A DNA stretch of 64,000 nucleotides from Trabulsiella odontotermitis (GCF_030053895.1 NZ_CP125781.1:3596001-3660000); one strand, 5' to 3'; positions 1 through 8,426 are shown, counted from the first letter of the stretch. Notes: generated by a model not told the origin, from the letters alone. Made by a program: numbers and translations.

Positions 1-381
1 GTTATCAAGCAACGCGCGAAGCGTGTCGCGGGCGTTAAGGAAACGCTCGCGATCTTCCATATCGGCACGGGTCAGCAGCATCTGTCCGACATGAATACCG
101 TAAATGGAAAACAGCTGTTCCCATAGCTGGATCAGTCGACTTTGCCCCACCGCCGCGAGCAGTTGTTTGGAGGCGATGGTGGCGGGCAGTTCAGGATAAC
201 CCAGGTGCTCACGCCCGGCAGCGATGGCCCCGGAGGTGACAATCACAATACGATGCCCGGCGGCATGCAACTGCGCGCACTGGCGCACTAATTCGACGAT
301 GTGGGCGCGATTCAGGCGGCGCGATCCGCCTGTTAAAACACTGGTACCCAGTTTGATCACCAGCGTCTGACTGTCACTCAT
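1..381 (-). CDS. proB: Glutamate 5-kinase, N-terminal part (runs off the window)
   Basis: The first 127 codons of ProB are read leftward from the ATG at 379-381; the rest lies beyond position 1. ProB phosphorylates L-glutamate to gamma-glutamyl phosphate, the first and feedback-inhibited step of proline synthesis in the cytoplasm. The visible part begins MSDSQTLVIKLGTSVLTGGS, the amino-acid-kinase nucleotide-binding start, followed by the VTSGAIAAG segment (residues about 48-56) typical of this family. The gene is divergent from phoE, as in E. coli, where proA follows. The start is well defined because the family begins with this peptide. Nothing looks damaged in the part that can be seen. 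Confidence 0.95.
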   Translation of the reverse strand, partial: MSDSQTLVIKLGTSVLTGGSRRLNRAHIVELVRQCAQLHAAGHRIVIVTSGAIAAGREHLGYPELPATIASKQLLAAVGQSRLIQLWEQLFSIYGIHVGQMLLTRADMEDRERFLNARDTLRALLDN

Positions 382-578
382 GATTTTCTGCCGTTCAATA
401 TTCAATAAAAATGAAAAATCCGTATCGAACAGACGTTTTAACAGGACTCCCGCCGCTTGCCAACTCTCATGGCAAAAGGGGTGAAATTTTATTGCGCGGG
501 ATCAGGAAGCGTAACGGCAACATTTGACAACTTTATGACGGAAACATGAAAACACAACTATTTAAAAGTATTCTTAAA

Positions 579-596
579 TTGTCATAAAAGTTTCAC
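579..596 (+). promoter_or_regulatory. Probable Pho box (PhoB binding site) of phoE
   Basis: The 18 bases TTGTCATAAAAGTTTCAC match the PhoB box consensus CTGTCATAWAWCTGTCAY at about 15 of 18 positions. The site lies 85 bp before the phoE ATG. In Pho promoters the box replaces the -35 element and a -10 follows about 10 bp downstream; here an A/T-rich stretch (GTTAAAAA) begins near 605. The 300 bp gap between proB and phoE (382-681) holds this site and otherwise no gene. Binding is inferred from sequence only. Confidence 0.6.
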
Positions 597-681
597 TCCT
601 GCGAGTTAAAAACCTCTCTGATTTTCACGGGGCTTGTTCCCCCCACGACTATTAGCGCGTTTTTTTAACTCGGGATTGAAA

Positions 682-1779
682 ATGAAAAAAAGCACACTGG
701 CATTAATGATAGTAGGCGCGATGGCTTCTCTTTCAGCTCAGGCTGCAGAGGTCTATAACAAAGATGGCAATAAGCTGGATCTGTATGGTCGTGTAAAAGC
801 TGAGCACTACTTCAGCGACAACGATGGTGTGGACGGTGACCAGTCATATGCGCGTCTGGGCTTTAAAGGCGCCACCCAGATTAACGATATGCTGCAGGGT
901 TACGGTCAGTGGGAATACCAGATCGCAGCGAACAAAGTAGAAGGCGATGCTAACACCACGAAAACCCGTCTGGCGTTCGCTGGTCTGAAAGCCGGTGATT
1001 ACGGCTCATTCGACTACGGCCGTAACTACGGCATCTTGTATACCGTCGCAGCGTATACCGATATGATCCCGGAATTCGGTGACGACTCCTATATCAAAAC
1101 CGACAACTTCATGACCGGTCGTGGTAATGGTATGGCGACTTACCGTAACAACAACTTCTTCGGTCTGGTTGATGGCCTGAAACTCGGCCTGCAGTATCAG
1201 GGCAAAAATGAGAACGACGGCCGTGCCGCCAGCAAAGCCAACGGCGACGGTTTCGGTACTTCTCTGAGCTATGACTTTGGCGACACGGGTCTGACGCTGG
1301 GTGCGGCGTATGCCAACTCTGACCGTACACTGGCGCAGGAAAACCAGAGCTTTGGTCATGGTTCTAATGCTGAAGCCTGGACGACAGGTGTGAAATATGA
1401 CGCTAACAGCATTTATCTGGCTGCTGTTTATGCAGAAACGCGTAACATGACGCCGGTGTCTGGTACTGCAACTATTGGCGGTGTGAGCACTTCCGTTAGC
1501 GGTTTCGCTAATAAAAACCAGGCCTTCGAAGTGGTTGCGCAATATCAGTTCGATTTCGGTCTGCGCCCGTCGTTGGGTTATGTCCAGTCTAAAGGTAAGG
1601 ATATTGAAGGCGTAGGCGATGTTGACCTGGTGAAATATGTCGACGTGGCAGCAACTTACTACTTCAATAAAAACATGTCCGCGTTCGTGGATTACAAAAT
1701 TAACCAACTGGATGACGACAACAAACTCGGCCTGAATACCGACGACGTTGTTGCGGTTGGTATGGTTTACCAGTTCTGA
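682..1779 (+). CDS. phoE: Outer-membrane phosphoporin E precursor
   Basis: This is a 365-residue trimeric general porin of the OmpF/OmpC/PhoE type. It forms an anion-preferring channel in the outer membrane and is made under phosphate starvation. The start at 682 gives a 21-residue signal peptide (MKKSTLALMIVG...AQA) cleaved before AEVYNKDGNKLDLYG, the standard porin N-terminus. The protein ends in VGMVYQF, with the terminal Phe needed for Bam-mediated assembly. An upstream in-frame ATG at 634 is rejected because it would bury the signal peptide. Gene position between proB and crl, plus a Pho box, identifies it as PhoE rather than another porin. It is longer than E. coli PhoE (351 residues from memory), mostly because of an insertion near residues 260-273, in a predicted surface loop. 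Confidence 0.95.
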   Translation: MKKSTLALMIVGAMASLSAQAAEVYNKDGNKLDLYGRVKAEHYFSDNDGVDGDQSYARLGFKGATQINDMLQGYGQWEYQIAANKVEGDANTTKTRLAFAGLKAGDYGSFDYGRNYGILYTVAAYTDMIPEFGDDSYIKTDNFMTGRGNGMATYRNNNFFGLVDGLKLGLQYQGKNENDGRAASKANGDGFGTSLSYDFGDTGLTLGAAYANSDRTLAQENQSFGHGSNAEAWTTGVKYDANSIYLAAVYAETRNMTPVSGTATIGGVSTSVSGFANKNQAFEVVAQYQFDFGLRPSLGYVQSKGKDIEGVGDVDLVKYVDVAATYYFNKNMSAFVDYKINQLDDDNKLGLNTDDVVAVGMVYQF

Positions 1780-1798
1780 TTCATGAATACCTGAAATT

Positions 1799-1829
1799 AA
1801 AAAGGCGCTTCATCTGAAGCGCCTTTTTT
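1799..1829. terminator. Bidirectional terminator between phoE and crl
   Basis: The stem GGCGCTTC (1804-1811) pairs with GAAGCGCC (1816-1823) around a four-base loop. A-runs on the left and T-runs on the right make it an intrinsic terminator on both strands, serving the convergent phoE and crl genes. Confidence 0.85.
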
Positions 1830-1833
1830 ATTC

Positions 1834-2235
1834 TCAGGCCGTGAGTCTGACCGCTTTCTCGTTAAAATCATCCGCCGGCTCTAAACGTAAAGACAGTTTA
1901 GTCAGCAGTTCCGCCACGCGGACATGGAAATCGCTGCGCGTCTTTTCCAGACGCTCCGCCACTTCGCTGTCTTTAATATCGGTGGCCTGCCATTTTCCGT
2001 TTTTATCGAAAAGTCCGAACTGGTAGCTGTAGGTAAAACGCTTTTCCTGCGCTTCCATGATCATCCACCAGCCCCAGAATTCCCTCACTTCCGGCGCCGG
2101 TTTTACATTCACACAAACAGCAAGGCAATCGAAAAAGAAGTGGTTGTCTTTGCACTGTTCTTCGCGGATATAAGGGCCAAGCGCAGCGAAATTCTTAATC
2201 AGTTTACTCTTCGGGTGTCCACTCGGTAACGTCAT
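1834..2235 (-). CDS. crl: Sigma factor-binding protein Crl
   Basis: Crl (133 residues, the usual length) binds the stationary-phase sigma factor RpoS and helps it associate with RNA polymerase core, which favours RpoS-dependent genes including curli genes. The sequence MTLPSGHPKSKLIKNF and the core stretch FFFDCLAVCVNVKPAPEVRE with EFWGWWM are diagnostic of the family. The ATG has a good AGGAGA ribosome site six bases upstream. It lies 57 bp downstream of frsA on the same strand and converges on phoE. The gene is intact; some K-12 lineages carry an insertion in crl, but none is present here. Confidence 0.95.
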   Translation of the reverse strand: MTLPSGHPKSKLIKNFAALGPYIREEQCKDNHFFFDCLAVCVNVKPAPEVREFWGWWMIMEAQEKRFTYSYQFGLFDKNGKWQATDIKDSEVAERLEKTRSDFHVRVAELLTKLSLRLEPADDFNEKAVRLTA

Positions 2236-2292
2236 TGCGATCTCCTTTAGTGATGCAACTGTTTTACCAAATCGATAAAATTTAGCAAACTA

Positions 2293-3537
2293 TTAACCAA
2301 ATTGTTTGTTAATCCATTTGGCAATTTCTTTCAGTCCATTGTCAAAATTACGATACAACGGGTTGAAAGGAATATGCAGCATTTTACCTTGCGCGGATGA
2401 CGACGTGATTAAGCGAGACTCCTCTTCAGGGCTGAACGGATCGTTTTGCCAGTAGCCTGACAATACCGGTGTCGGGCAGCGGCGGCCCAGCAGTCCCTGG
2501 GTTTTTAGCGAATAGCGATTCAGCTCTACGCGCAGCGCTTCATCGGAGGCATCGTGCATCCCCAGACGCGACGCCAGCACGTCAAGGTACATTTCCGGCA
2601 CACTACCCTGACGCTGCGGATCCACCAGTAAGCCATGTACCACCGGACCAAGACAGGCCACCGCTTTCAGGCGCGGCGATTCAAGATAGGCCAGCCGGAC
2701 CGCCACATTTGCGCCAAAGCGAAAGCCAAACGCCGCGACGCGGGTATGGTCAATCCAGGGAACGTCGGGCAACGATTTCAGCGCGTGCTGGTGAAGCAGG
2801 CTGGAATCCTGGGAGAGTTTCCATTTGGAAGAAAAACCGATAGACGGCATATCCAGCGTCAGCATCGCGATTCCCAATGGCGCCAGATAATTCTCAAAAA
2901 GGGTGTAATAATCGCTTTGCAGCGCATCAAGCCCTCCGCACATCAGCACCGTCGGGAACGGTCCTTTGCCCTTCGGCATATGCAGAAAACCGGTCACGGG
3001 CGCACCACCAGGGATGGGGAACTCCAGTTCGCGCATTTCTCCGGGCAGACGCTGGGAAGCCTCTTCGTAGGCTCGATTCGCCAGCGCCTGCGCCTGATCA
3101 GCCAGATCGTCGCCTTTCAGATGCGGATAAGCCGCAATGCTGTAAAGATTGGAAGCATGCAGCCAGTGGCGACCACAACGCTCGGGATCTTCTTCCTGCA
3201 TTGCTTTTTGCTGCCAGAGCATCGCCTGTTTTGACCACTCGAAAATCCAGTTGCCTCCACGATACCCCACCACCGTGTCGTAGAGATCGGGATCGGTACG
3301 CTCGGCATCGCTCATGACAATGCGCGATTGCACATCAAGGATCTCCTGTGGCGAGATGCCACGCCAGATCCACATCAGGCGGTTCATCATCCGGTACCAG
3401 TGCGGTACGTTTTTACCGTCCAGCGCCGACTGAACCGCGGGTTGCGCCCCCTGGTTAAAACGACGAACCAGCGTGGACGTTTCCGGATGTTTGAATCGGG
3501 GTTTAAACAGGACTTCGCTGAGGTTAGCCTCTGGCAT
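2293..3537 (-). CDS. frsA: Alpha/beta-hydrolase family protein FrsA (YafA)
   Basis: This 414-residue protein matches E. coli FrsA (fermentation-respiration switch protein), reported to bind unphosphorylated EIIA-Glc of the glucose PTS. The C-terminal half is an alpha/beta hydrolase fold: a strand PFPTVLMCGG near residues 195-205 and the elbow region VAAFGFRFGANVAVRLA near 265-280. The usual GxSxG nucleophile serine is not obvious in that elbow (GFRFG), so a classical esterase mechanism is doubtful. The start at 3537 (MPEANLSEVLFKPRFKHP) matches the family; a longer reading frame adds seven residues. Its neighbours gpt and crl are on the same strand. The enzymatic role remains disputed in the literature. 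Confidence 0.93.
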   Translation of the reverse strand: MPEANLSEVLFKPRFKHPETSTLVRRFNQGAQPAVQSALDGKNVPHWYRMMNRLMWIWRGISPQEILDVQSRIVMSDAERTDPDLYDTVVGYRGGNWIFEWSKQAMLWQQKAMQEEDPERCGRHWLHASNLYSIAAYPHLKGDDLADQAQALANRAYEEASQRLPGEMRELEFPIPGGAPVTGFLHMPKGKGPFPTVLMCGGLDALQSDYYTLFENYLAPLGIAMLTLDMPSIGFSSKWKLSQDSSLLHQHALKSLPDVPWIDHTRVAAFGFRFGANVAVRLAYLESPRLKAVACLGPVVHGLLVDPQRQGSVPEMYLDVLASRLGMHDASDEALRVELNRYSLKTQGLLGRRCPTPVLSGYWQNDPFSPEEESRLITSSSAQGKMLHIPFNPLYRNFDNGLKEIAKWINKQFG

Positions 3538-3591
3538 CGCGGGCCTCCATAAGAACAATACTGTTCCTATTGTAACGCGCCAGGCGCCAAA

Positions 3592-3618
3592 AAGAACAAC
3601 GCCCGGTCAAACCGGGCG
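3592..3618 (-). terminator. Possible terminator after gpt
   Basis: CGCCCGGT (3600-3607) pairs with ACCGGGCG (3611-3618) around CAA. Read leftward, the stem is followed by TTGTTCTTTTTGG, a moderate T-rich tail. It lies just after the gpt stop and before frsA. Confidence 0.55.
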
Positions 3619-3632
3619 CTGGAATGGCAGGA

Positions 3633-4091
3633 TTAACGACCAGAGATAGGCGGAACGAAGACCACGCCCATGTCCCACGGCTGTTCAATCCAGGTGTCCT
3701 GCGGGATATCAATCACGTAATCATCGACCAGCGGACGACCAGCCGGTTTTGCGAAGATAGTGACGAAATGCGCTTTCGGGTACATTTCGCGGATAGCCAC
3801 CGCCGTGCCGCCGGTATCCACCAGGTCGTCGATCACGATGAAGCCTTCGCCGTCGCCTTCTGCGCGTTTTACCACGGTCAGCTCGCGCTGGTTGTCATGG
3901 TCGTAGCTGGAGATGCAAACGGTATCAACATAGCGAATACCCAATTCACGCGCCAGCAGCGCACCCGGTACCAGACCACCACGGCTAACAGCAATGATGC
4001 CTTTCCATTGCTCAGCTGGCAGCAAACGGCTTGCCAGCTTACGGGCGTGGATCTGCAACATGTCCCAGGTGACGACGTATTTTTCGCTCAT
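3633..4091 (-). CDS. gpt: Xanthine-guanine phosphoribosyltransferase
   Basis: Gpt (152 residues, full family length) converts xanthine, guanine and less well hypoxanthine with PRPP into the nucleoside monophosphates, in purine salvage. The PRPP-binding signature FIVIDDLVDTGGTAVAIRE lies near residues 84-102, and GGLVPGALLARELG near 38-51 forms part of the active site. The sequence is nearly identical to E. coli Gpt. It is divergent from pepD, with 235 bp between the two start codons that must hold both promoters. Confidence 0.97.
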   Translation of the reverse strand: MSEKYVVTWDMLQIHARKLASRLLPAEQWKGIIAVSRGGLVPGALLARELGIRYVDTVCISSYDHDNQRELTVVKRAEGDGEGFIVIDDLVDTGGTAVAIREMYPKAHFVTIFAKPAGRPLVDDYVIDIPQDTWIEQPWDMGVVFVPPISGR

Positions 4092-4326
4092 GTAAAAAGT
4101 CCCAGCCTGTTTATATACGGCTTAAAAAGTGTTCGAGGGGGAAAAGGTTGCGCGAGATTATAGAGATCTGACGCACTAAAAACCAGTGTTAAGCGGAACA
4201 CGGGTGCCTTTTTACGTGGTTTGTTCTACCAGAGCAGTAAGAAAGTGGTATTCTCACCGCTGTATCGCAATATGCTAACCCTCTACCTGCAAGCGACTTT
4301 TGCAGTAAGCCGTAAGGAGACTTACC

Positions 4327-5784
4327 GTGTCTGAATTGTCTCAATTATCCCCGCAACCGCTATGGGATATTTTTGCCAAAATTTGTTCCATTCCGCACCC
4401 GTCCTACCACGAAGAAAAACTGGCTGAACACATCATGGGCTGGGCGAAGGAAAAAGGCCTGCACGCGGAGCGCGATCAGGTTGGCAATATTCTGATCCGC
4501 AAAGGCGCTACCGCCGGTATGGAAAACCGTAAACCGGTGGTCCTGCAGGCGCATCTCGACATGGTTCCGCAGAAAAACAACGACACCGTGCATGACTTTA
4601 CCAAAGATCCGATTCAGCCATACATCGACGGCGAGTGGGTCAAAGCGCGCGGCACGACGCTCGGCGCCGACAACGGCATCGGTATGGCTTCTGCGCTGGC
4701 GGTACTGGCGGATGATTCCGTTCAGCACGGTCCGCTGGAAGTGCTGCTGACCATGACCGAAGAAGCGGGCATGGACGGCGCATTCGGTCTTCAGCCAAAC
4801 TGGCTGCAGGCAGACATCCTGATCAACACCGACTCCGAAGAAGAAGGTGAGATCTACATGGGCTGCGCCGGTGGGATCGACTTCACTTCCAACCTGCCGC
4901 TGACCCGTGAAGCGGTGCCGGCCGGTTTCCAGCGTTTCAAACTGACACTGAAAGGGTTGAAAGGCGGTCACTCCGGTGGTGAAATCCATGTCGGTCTGGG
5001 CAATGCCAACAAGCTGCTGGCGCGTTTCCTCGCCGGTCATGCGCAGAAGCTGGATCTTCGTCTGGTCGATTTCAACGGTGGTACGCTGCGCAACGCCATC
5101 CCGCGTGAAGCGTTTGCGACTGTCGCGGTTGCTGCGGATAACGTCGATGCGCTGAAAGCGCTGGTGAGCAAATACCAGGAGATCCTGAAAAACGAACTGG
5201 CGGCGAAAGAGAAGAATCTGGTCGTGCTGCTGGACGCTGTCAGCAATGATCACGCAGCGCTGACCGCACAATCCCGTGACGGATTTATTCGTCTGCTGAA
5301 TGCGACGCCGAACGGGGTGATCCGTAACTCTGACGTGGCGAAAGGCGTAGTGGAAACCTCCCTGAACGTCGGTGTTGTCACCATGACCGACGACAATGTG
5401 CAAATCCACTGTCTGGTGCGCTCTCTGATCGACAGCGGCAAAGATTATGTGGTCAGCATGCTGGATTCGCTGGGTAAACTGGCAGGCGCGAAAACCGAAG
5501 CCAAAGGCGCGTATCCTGGCTGGCAGCCGGATGCCAACTCACCGGTGATGCATCTGGTGCGTGAAACCTATCAGCGTCTGTTCAACAAGACGCCGAACAT
5601 TCAGATTATTCACGCCGGTCTGGAATGCGGTCTGTTTAAAAAACCGTATCCGGAAATGGACATGGTTTCCATCGGGCCAACCATCACCGGCCCGCACTCC
5701 CCGGATGAGCAGGTACATATCGAAAGCGTGGGCCAGTACTGGACGCTGCTGACGGAACTGCTGAAAGCGATTCCGGCGAAGTAA
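4327..5784 (+). CDS. pepD: Cytosolic non-specific dipeptidase (aminoacyl-histidine dipeptidase, PepD)
   Basis: PepD is a 485-residue M20-family zinc metallopeptidase that splits a broad range of dipeptides, including Xaa-His. Metal-binding motifs are visible: QAHLDMVPQ near residue 80, LGADNGIGMA with the bridging Asp near 119, and the catalytic pair in MTEEAGMDG near 149-150. A lid or dimerisation domain follows (residues about 190-390). The start is GTG at 4327, as in E. coli, with a GGAG ribosome site upstream. The gene ends in a hairpin that reaches into the dinB stop region. E. coli genes sometimes found next door (prfH, yafP) are absent. Confidence 0.97.
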   Translation: MSELSQLSPQPLWDIFAKICSIPHPSYHEEKLAEHIMGWAKEKGLHAERDQVGNILIRKGATAGMENRKPVVLQAHLDMVPQKNNDTVHDFTKDPIQPYIDGEWVKARGTTLGADNGIGMASALAVLADDSVQHGPLEVLLTMTEEAGMDGAFGLQPNWLQADILINTDSEEEGEIYMGCAGGIDFTSNLPLTREAVPAGFQRFKLTLKGLKGGHSGGEIHVGLGNANKLLARFLAGHAQKLDLRLVDFNGGTLRNAIPREAFATVAVAADNVDALKALVSKYQEILKNELAAKEKNLVVLLDAVSNDHAALTAQSRDGFIRLLNATPNGVIRNSDVAKGVVETSLNVGVVTMTDDNVQIHCLVRSLIDSGKDYVVSMLDSLGKLAGAKTEAKGAYPGWQPDANSPVMHLVRETYQRLFNKTPNIQIIHAGLECGLFKKPYPEMDMVSIGPTITGPHSPDEQVHIESVGQYWTLLTELLKAIPAK

Positions 5785-5797
5785 CATTGTGCATAAT

Positions 5798-5828
5798 GCC
5801 CGGCAGCGTCAGTGTGCCGGGCGTTTTT
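5798..5828 (+). terminator. pepD terminator
   Basis: GCCCGGCA (5798-5805) pairs with TGCCGGGC (5815-5822) and is followed by GTTTTTA. It is a typical intrinsic terminator for pepD. Its T-run overlaps the end of the convergent dinB gene, whose stop begins at 5827. Confidence 0.8.
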
Positions 5829-6882
5829 ACAACCCCAGCACCAGTTGCCGCTCGATTTGCGGATCCAGCAACGTCACGTGTAACCCCACCAGTCTTACGC
5901 CACGCCCGCCCCGCCGTTCATGCCAGGTTTTATATGCCGTGGCGATGAGATCGTCTTTATTCAGTTGCGGCCAGACATGTTCCTGGGTGGTGAGCTGAAA
6001 ATCATTGAACTTGAGTTTGACGCCCTGACGGGCAATCAGCAGATCCGGTTTAACCTTCGCCAGACGGCGTTCCAGTTCGGGATAGAGCTGTTCAATAATG
6101 GCTTCGCAATCTGACCAGTCGTGAATGTCTTCCGCCAGTGTACGCTCAACGCCGACCGATTTACGCAGCCGTTCATTATTCACGCTGCGTTCGTCAATGC
6201 CCTGACTGCGCTCCCACAGCACCCGGCCAAATTTACCAAATCGTTTAAGCAGACCGGCGAGATCGCTTTTCTGCACATCTTCACAGGTGCGCAGCCCCAT
6301 GCTTTCCAGCTTTGCTGCTGAAACTTTACCGACACCGGGGATTTTCCCGAGCGGTAGCGTGCGCAGAAACTCCGGGACGTCCGCCGGTGTAATTACATAC
6401 TGACCGTCAGGTTTGTTGAGATCAGAGGCTATTTTGGCGAGAAACTTTACCGGCGCGACCCCTGCCGACGCCGTTAACTGCAGCTCGTTAAAAATGGTCT
6501 GACGGATCTCCTGCGCGATGAGCGTCGCCGAGCCGTGACAATGAACACTGTCGGTGACATCCAGATAGGCCTCATCGAGGGATAACGGTTCAATCAGCGA
6601 GGTATAACGGGAGAAGATTTCACGGATATGCAGCGACGCCTCTTTATACGCCTCGCCGCGACCAGGCAGCAGTGTGAGGTGCGGGCAAAGTTTGAATGCC
6701 ATCGCCGTTGACATGGCGCTGCGCACACCATATTTCCGCGCCGGATAGTTGGCGGTACTGATGACGCCTCTGCGTTCCCGGCTACCGCCAATGGCAATCG
6801 GGATGTCACGCAGCGCCGGATTATCCCGCATCTCTACCGCTGCGAAAAAGCAGTCCATATCGACATGGATTATTTTGCGCAT
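5827..6882 (-). CDS. dinB: DNA polymerase IV (Y-family translesion polymerase)
   Basis: DinB (351 residues, the E. coli length) is an error-prone polymerase that copies past minor-groove guanine adducts during the SOS response. The catalytic metal ligands are visible: Asp8 in HVDMDCFFAAVE and Asp103-Glu104 in SLDEAYLDV. The steric-gate segment, the thumb helix-hairpin-helix (LGKIPGVGKVSAAKLE, about residues 175-190) and the little-finger domain are intact. The C-terminus QLVLGL fits the beta-clamp binding motif. A LexA box lies 20 bp upstream. In K-12 dinB leads the dinB-yafN-yafO-yafP operon; here nothing follows it except the pepD terminator, and the yafNO toxin-antitoxin pair is missing. 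Confidence 0.97.
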   Translation of the reverse strand: MRKIIHVDMDCFFAAVEMRDNPALRDIPIAIGGSRERRGVISTANYPARKYGVRSAMSTAMAFKLCPHLTLLPGRGEAYKEASLHIREIFSRYTSLIEPLSLDEAYLDVTDSVHCHGSATLIAQEIRQTIFNELQLTASAGVAPVKFLAKIASDLNKPDGQYVITPADVPEFLRTLPLGKIPGVGKVSAAKLESMGLRTCEDVQKSDLAGLLKRFGKFGRVLWERSQGIDERSVNNERLRKSVGVERTLAEDIHDWSDCEAIIEQLYPELERRLAKVKPDLLIARQGVKLKFNDFQLTTQEHVWPQLNKDDLIATAYKTWHERRGGRGVRLVGLHVTLLDPQIERQLVLGL

Positions 6883-6901
6883 AGTTAGCCCTCACTCACC
6901 A

Positions 6902-6917
6902 CTGGATAAGTATACAG
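6902..6917 (-). promoter_or_regulatory. LexA box of dinB
   Basis: Read leftward the site is CTGTATACTTATCCAG, with the CTGT...CAG ends and the alternating TA core of the SOS box CTGTATATATATACAG. It lies 20 bp before the dinB ATG, where repression of dinB by LexA is expected. Confidence 0.85.
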
Positions 6918-6946
6918 CAAAATAATCGAGAAAGAGAAGCGGAGAA

Positions 6947-6967
6947 CCCTCTCCCGGCGGGAGAGGG
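6947..6967. repeat. GC-rich palindrome after nqrM
   Basis: CCCTCTCCC (6947-6955) pairs perfectly with GGGAGAGGG (6959-6967) around GGC. It sits between the nqrM stop and the dinB LexA box. It may terminate the nqr operon, though there is no clear T-run leftward (TTCTCC follows). It also resembles the CCCTCTCCC-type intergenic palindromes scattered in many enterobacterial genomes. Confidence 0.6.
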
Positions 6968-6972
6968 GAAAA

Positions 6973-7191
6973 TCAGAGAATGCGGTTATTCTGGCGCTGC
7001 GCGTCACGCGCCATGCGTTTTTTACGGGCGTCACACGGTTCAGGGCAGTCACAGACCTTTTCAAGCCCGAGTGACGAAATACCGCCACAACTGCCCTGAA
7101 TGCTTTTCCGCTTGATCAGATAACCCAGCGACAACGCCAGGATCACCAGCGCAAAGATAGCGAACGTGGCCAGAAACACGACAATCATCAT
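6973..7191 (-). CDS. nqrM: Na+-NQR maturation protein NqrM
   Basis: NqrM is a 72-residue membrane protein that supplies iron to Na+-NQR during assembly. The sequence shows one N-terminal transmembrane helix (residues 1-25) and a four-cysteine tail: a Cys at SCGG and a CDCPEPC cluster, matching the family signature thought to bind iron. The ATG overlaps the nqrF stop codon (TGATG), so the two are translationally coupled. It is the last gene of the nqr operon and is usually found next to nqrF, which supports the call. Confidence 0.92.
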   Translation of the reverse strand: MMIVVFLATFAIFALVILALSLGYLIKRKSIQGSCGGISSLGLEKVCDCPEPCDARKKRMARDAQRQNNRIL

Positions 7192-8414
7192 CAGCCTCCG
7201 AAGTCATCCAGCAGGATGTTGTCATCTTCAACGCCAAGATCTTTCAGCATCTTAATGACCGCGGCGTTCATCACCGGCGGCCCACACATGTAGAATTCAC
7301 AATCCTCTGGCGCCGGGTGATCGCGCAAATAATTTTCATATAACACGTTATGAATAAAGCCAGTGTAGCCCATCCAGTTATCTTCCGGCTGCGCATCGGA
7401 AAGCGCGACATGGAAGGTAAAGTTCGGGTTCTCACGCGCCAGTTGTTCAAACTCATTGTCATAGAACATTTCACGCAGGGAACGCGCGCCATACCAGAAG
7501 CTGATTTTACGCTTGCTGTTCAGGCGCTTAAGCTGATCGAAAATGTGTGAACGCATCGGCGCCATTCCCGCGCCGCCACCGATAAAGACCATTTCCGCGT
7601 CGGTTTCTTTGGCGAAGAACTCGCCGAACGGACCGGAGATCGTCACTTTGTCGCCCGCTTTCAGCGACCAGATATACGAAGACATGATCCCCGGCGGCAC
7701 ATCCGGCGCTGACGGTGGCGGCGTGGCGATACGTACGTTGAGCATGATAATGCCCTTCTCGTCCGGGTAGTTCGCCATTGAATAGGCGCGCAACGTCGGC
7801 TCTTTAACCTCAGAGACATAGCGGAACAGATTAAATTTATCCCAGTCGCTGCGGTATTCCGCTGGCACGTCAAAATCAGCATACGCGACGGTATGTGGCG
7901 GGCATTCAATCTGAATATAGCCTCCAGCACGGAACGGCACGCTTTCGCCCTGCGGGATCGCCAGCTTCAGTTCTTTAATAAACGTGGCTTTGTTATCGTT
8001 GGAGATAACTTCACATTCCCACTTTTTAACACCGAAGACCTCTTCCGGCAGTTCGATTTTCATGTCCTGCTTCACCGCCACCTGGCACGCCAGACGGCAG
8101 CCCGCTTTCGCTTCGCGTTTGGTGATATGCGACAGTTCCGTCGGCAGAATGTCGCCGCCGCCTGCCTTCACCGTCACCCGGCACTGGCCGCAGGAGCCAC
8201 CGCCGCCACAGGCGGAGGAGACGAAAATTCCGTTGCCTGACAGGGTATTCAGCAGCTTGTCGCCCGCCGGGGTGCGGATTTGCTTATCCGTGTCGTTGTT
8301 GATTTCAATAAGTACATCGCCGGAATTCACCAGCTTTGATTTGGCAAACAGGATCAGTACCGACAGCGCCAGTACGATCGCAGTAAACATGCCTACGCCA
8401 AGTAAGATTTCCAT
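7191..8414 (-). CDS. nqrF: Na+-translocating NADH:quinone oxidoreductase subunit F
   Basis: NqrF (407 residues) is the electron entry subunit of the sodium pump. It oxidises NADH on the cytoplasmic side and passes electrons through FAD and a 2Fe-2S cluster. An N-terminal membrane helix (about residues 3-24) is followed by a ferredoxin domain with cluster ligands Cys69, Cys75, Cys78 and Cys110. The FAD-binding motif RAYSMANYP lies near 210 and the NADH domain with GGGAGMAPMRSH near 275. The C-terminal YMCGPPVMNAAV and DDFGG are typical. It lies in the order nqrA-B-C-D-E-F-M, with 12 bp to nqrE. E. coli K-12 has no counterpart at this locus. Confidence 0.97.
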   Translation of the reverse strand: MEILLGVGMFTAIVLALSVLILFAKSKLVNSGDVLIEINNDTDKQIRTPAGDKLLNTLSGNGIFVSSACGGGGSCGQCRVTVKAGGGDILPTELSHITKREAKAGCRLACQVAVKQDMKIELPEEVFGVKKWECEVISNDNKATFIKELKLAIPQGESVPFRAGGYIQIECPPHTVAYADFDVPAEYRSDWDKFNLFRYVSEVKEPTLRAYSMANYPDEKGIIMLNVRIATPPPSAPDVPPGIMSSYIWSLKAGDKVTISGPFGEFFAKETDAEMVFIGGGAGMAPMRSHIFDQLKRLNSKRKISFWYGARSLREMFYDNEFEQLARENPNFTFHVALSDAQPEDNWMGYTGFIHNVLYENYLRDHPAPEDCEFYMCGPPVMNAAVIKMLKDLGVEDDNILLDDFGG

Positions 8415-8426
8415 AAACGTCCGCCC

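Noticed and set aside
4360..5409. Long open frame (349 codons) on the strand opposite pepD
   Set aside because: It lies fully antisense to a well-conserved gene, has a His/Arg/Gln-rich composition typical of shadow frames and no recognisable domain.
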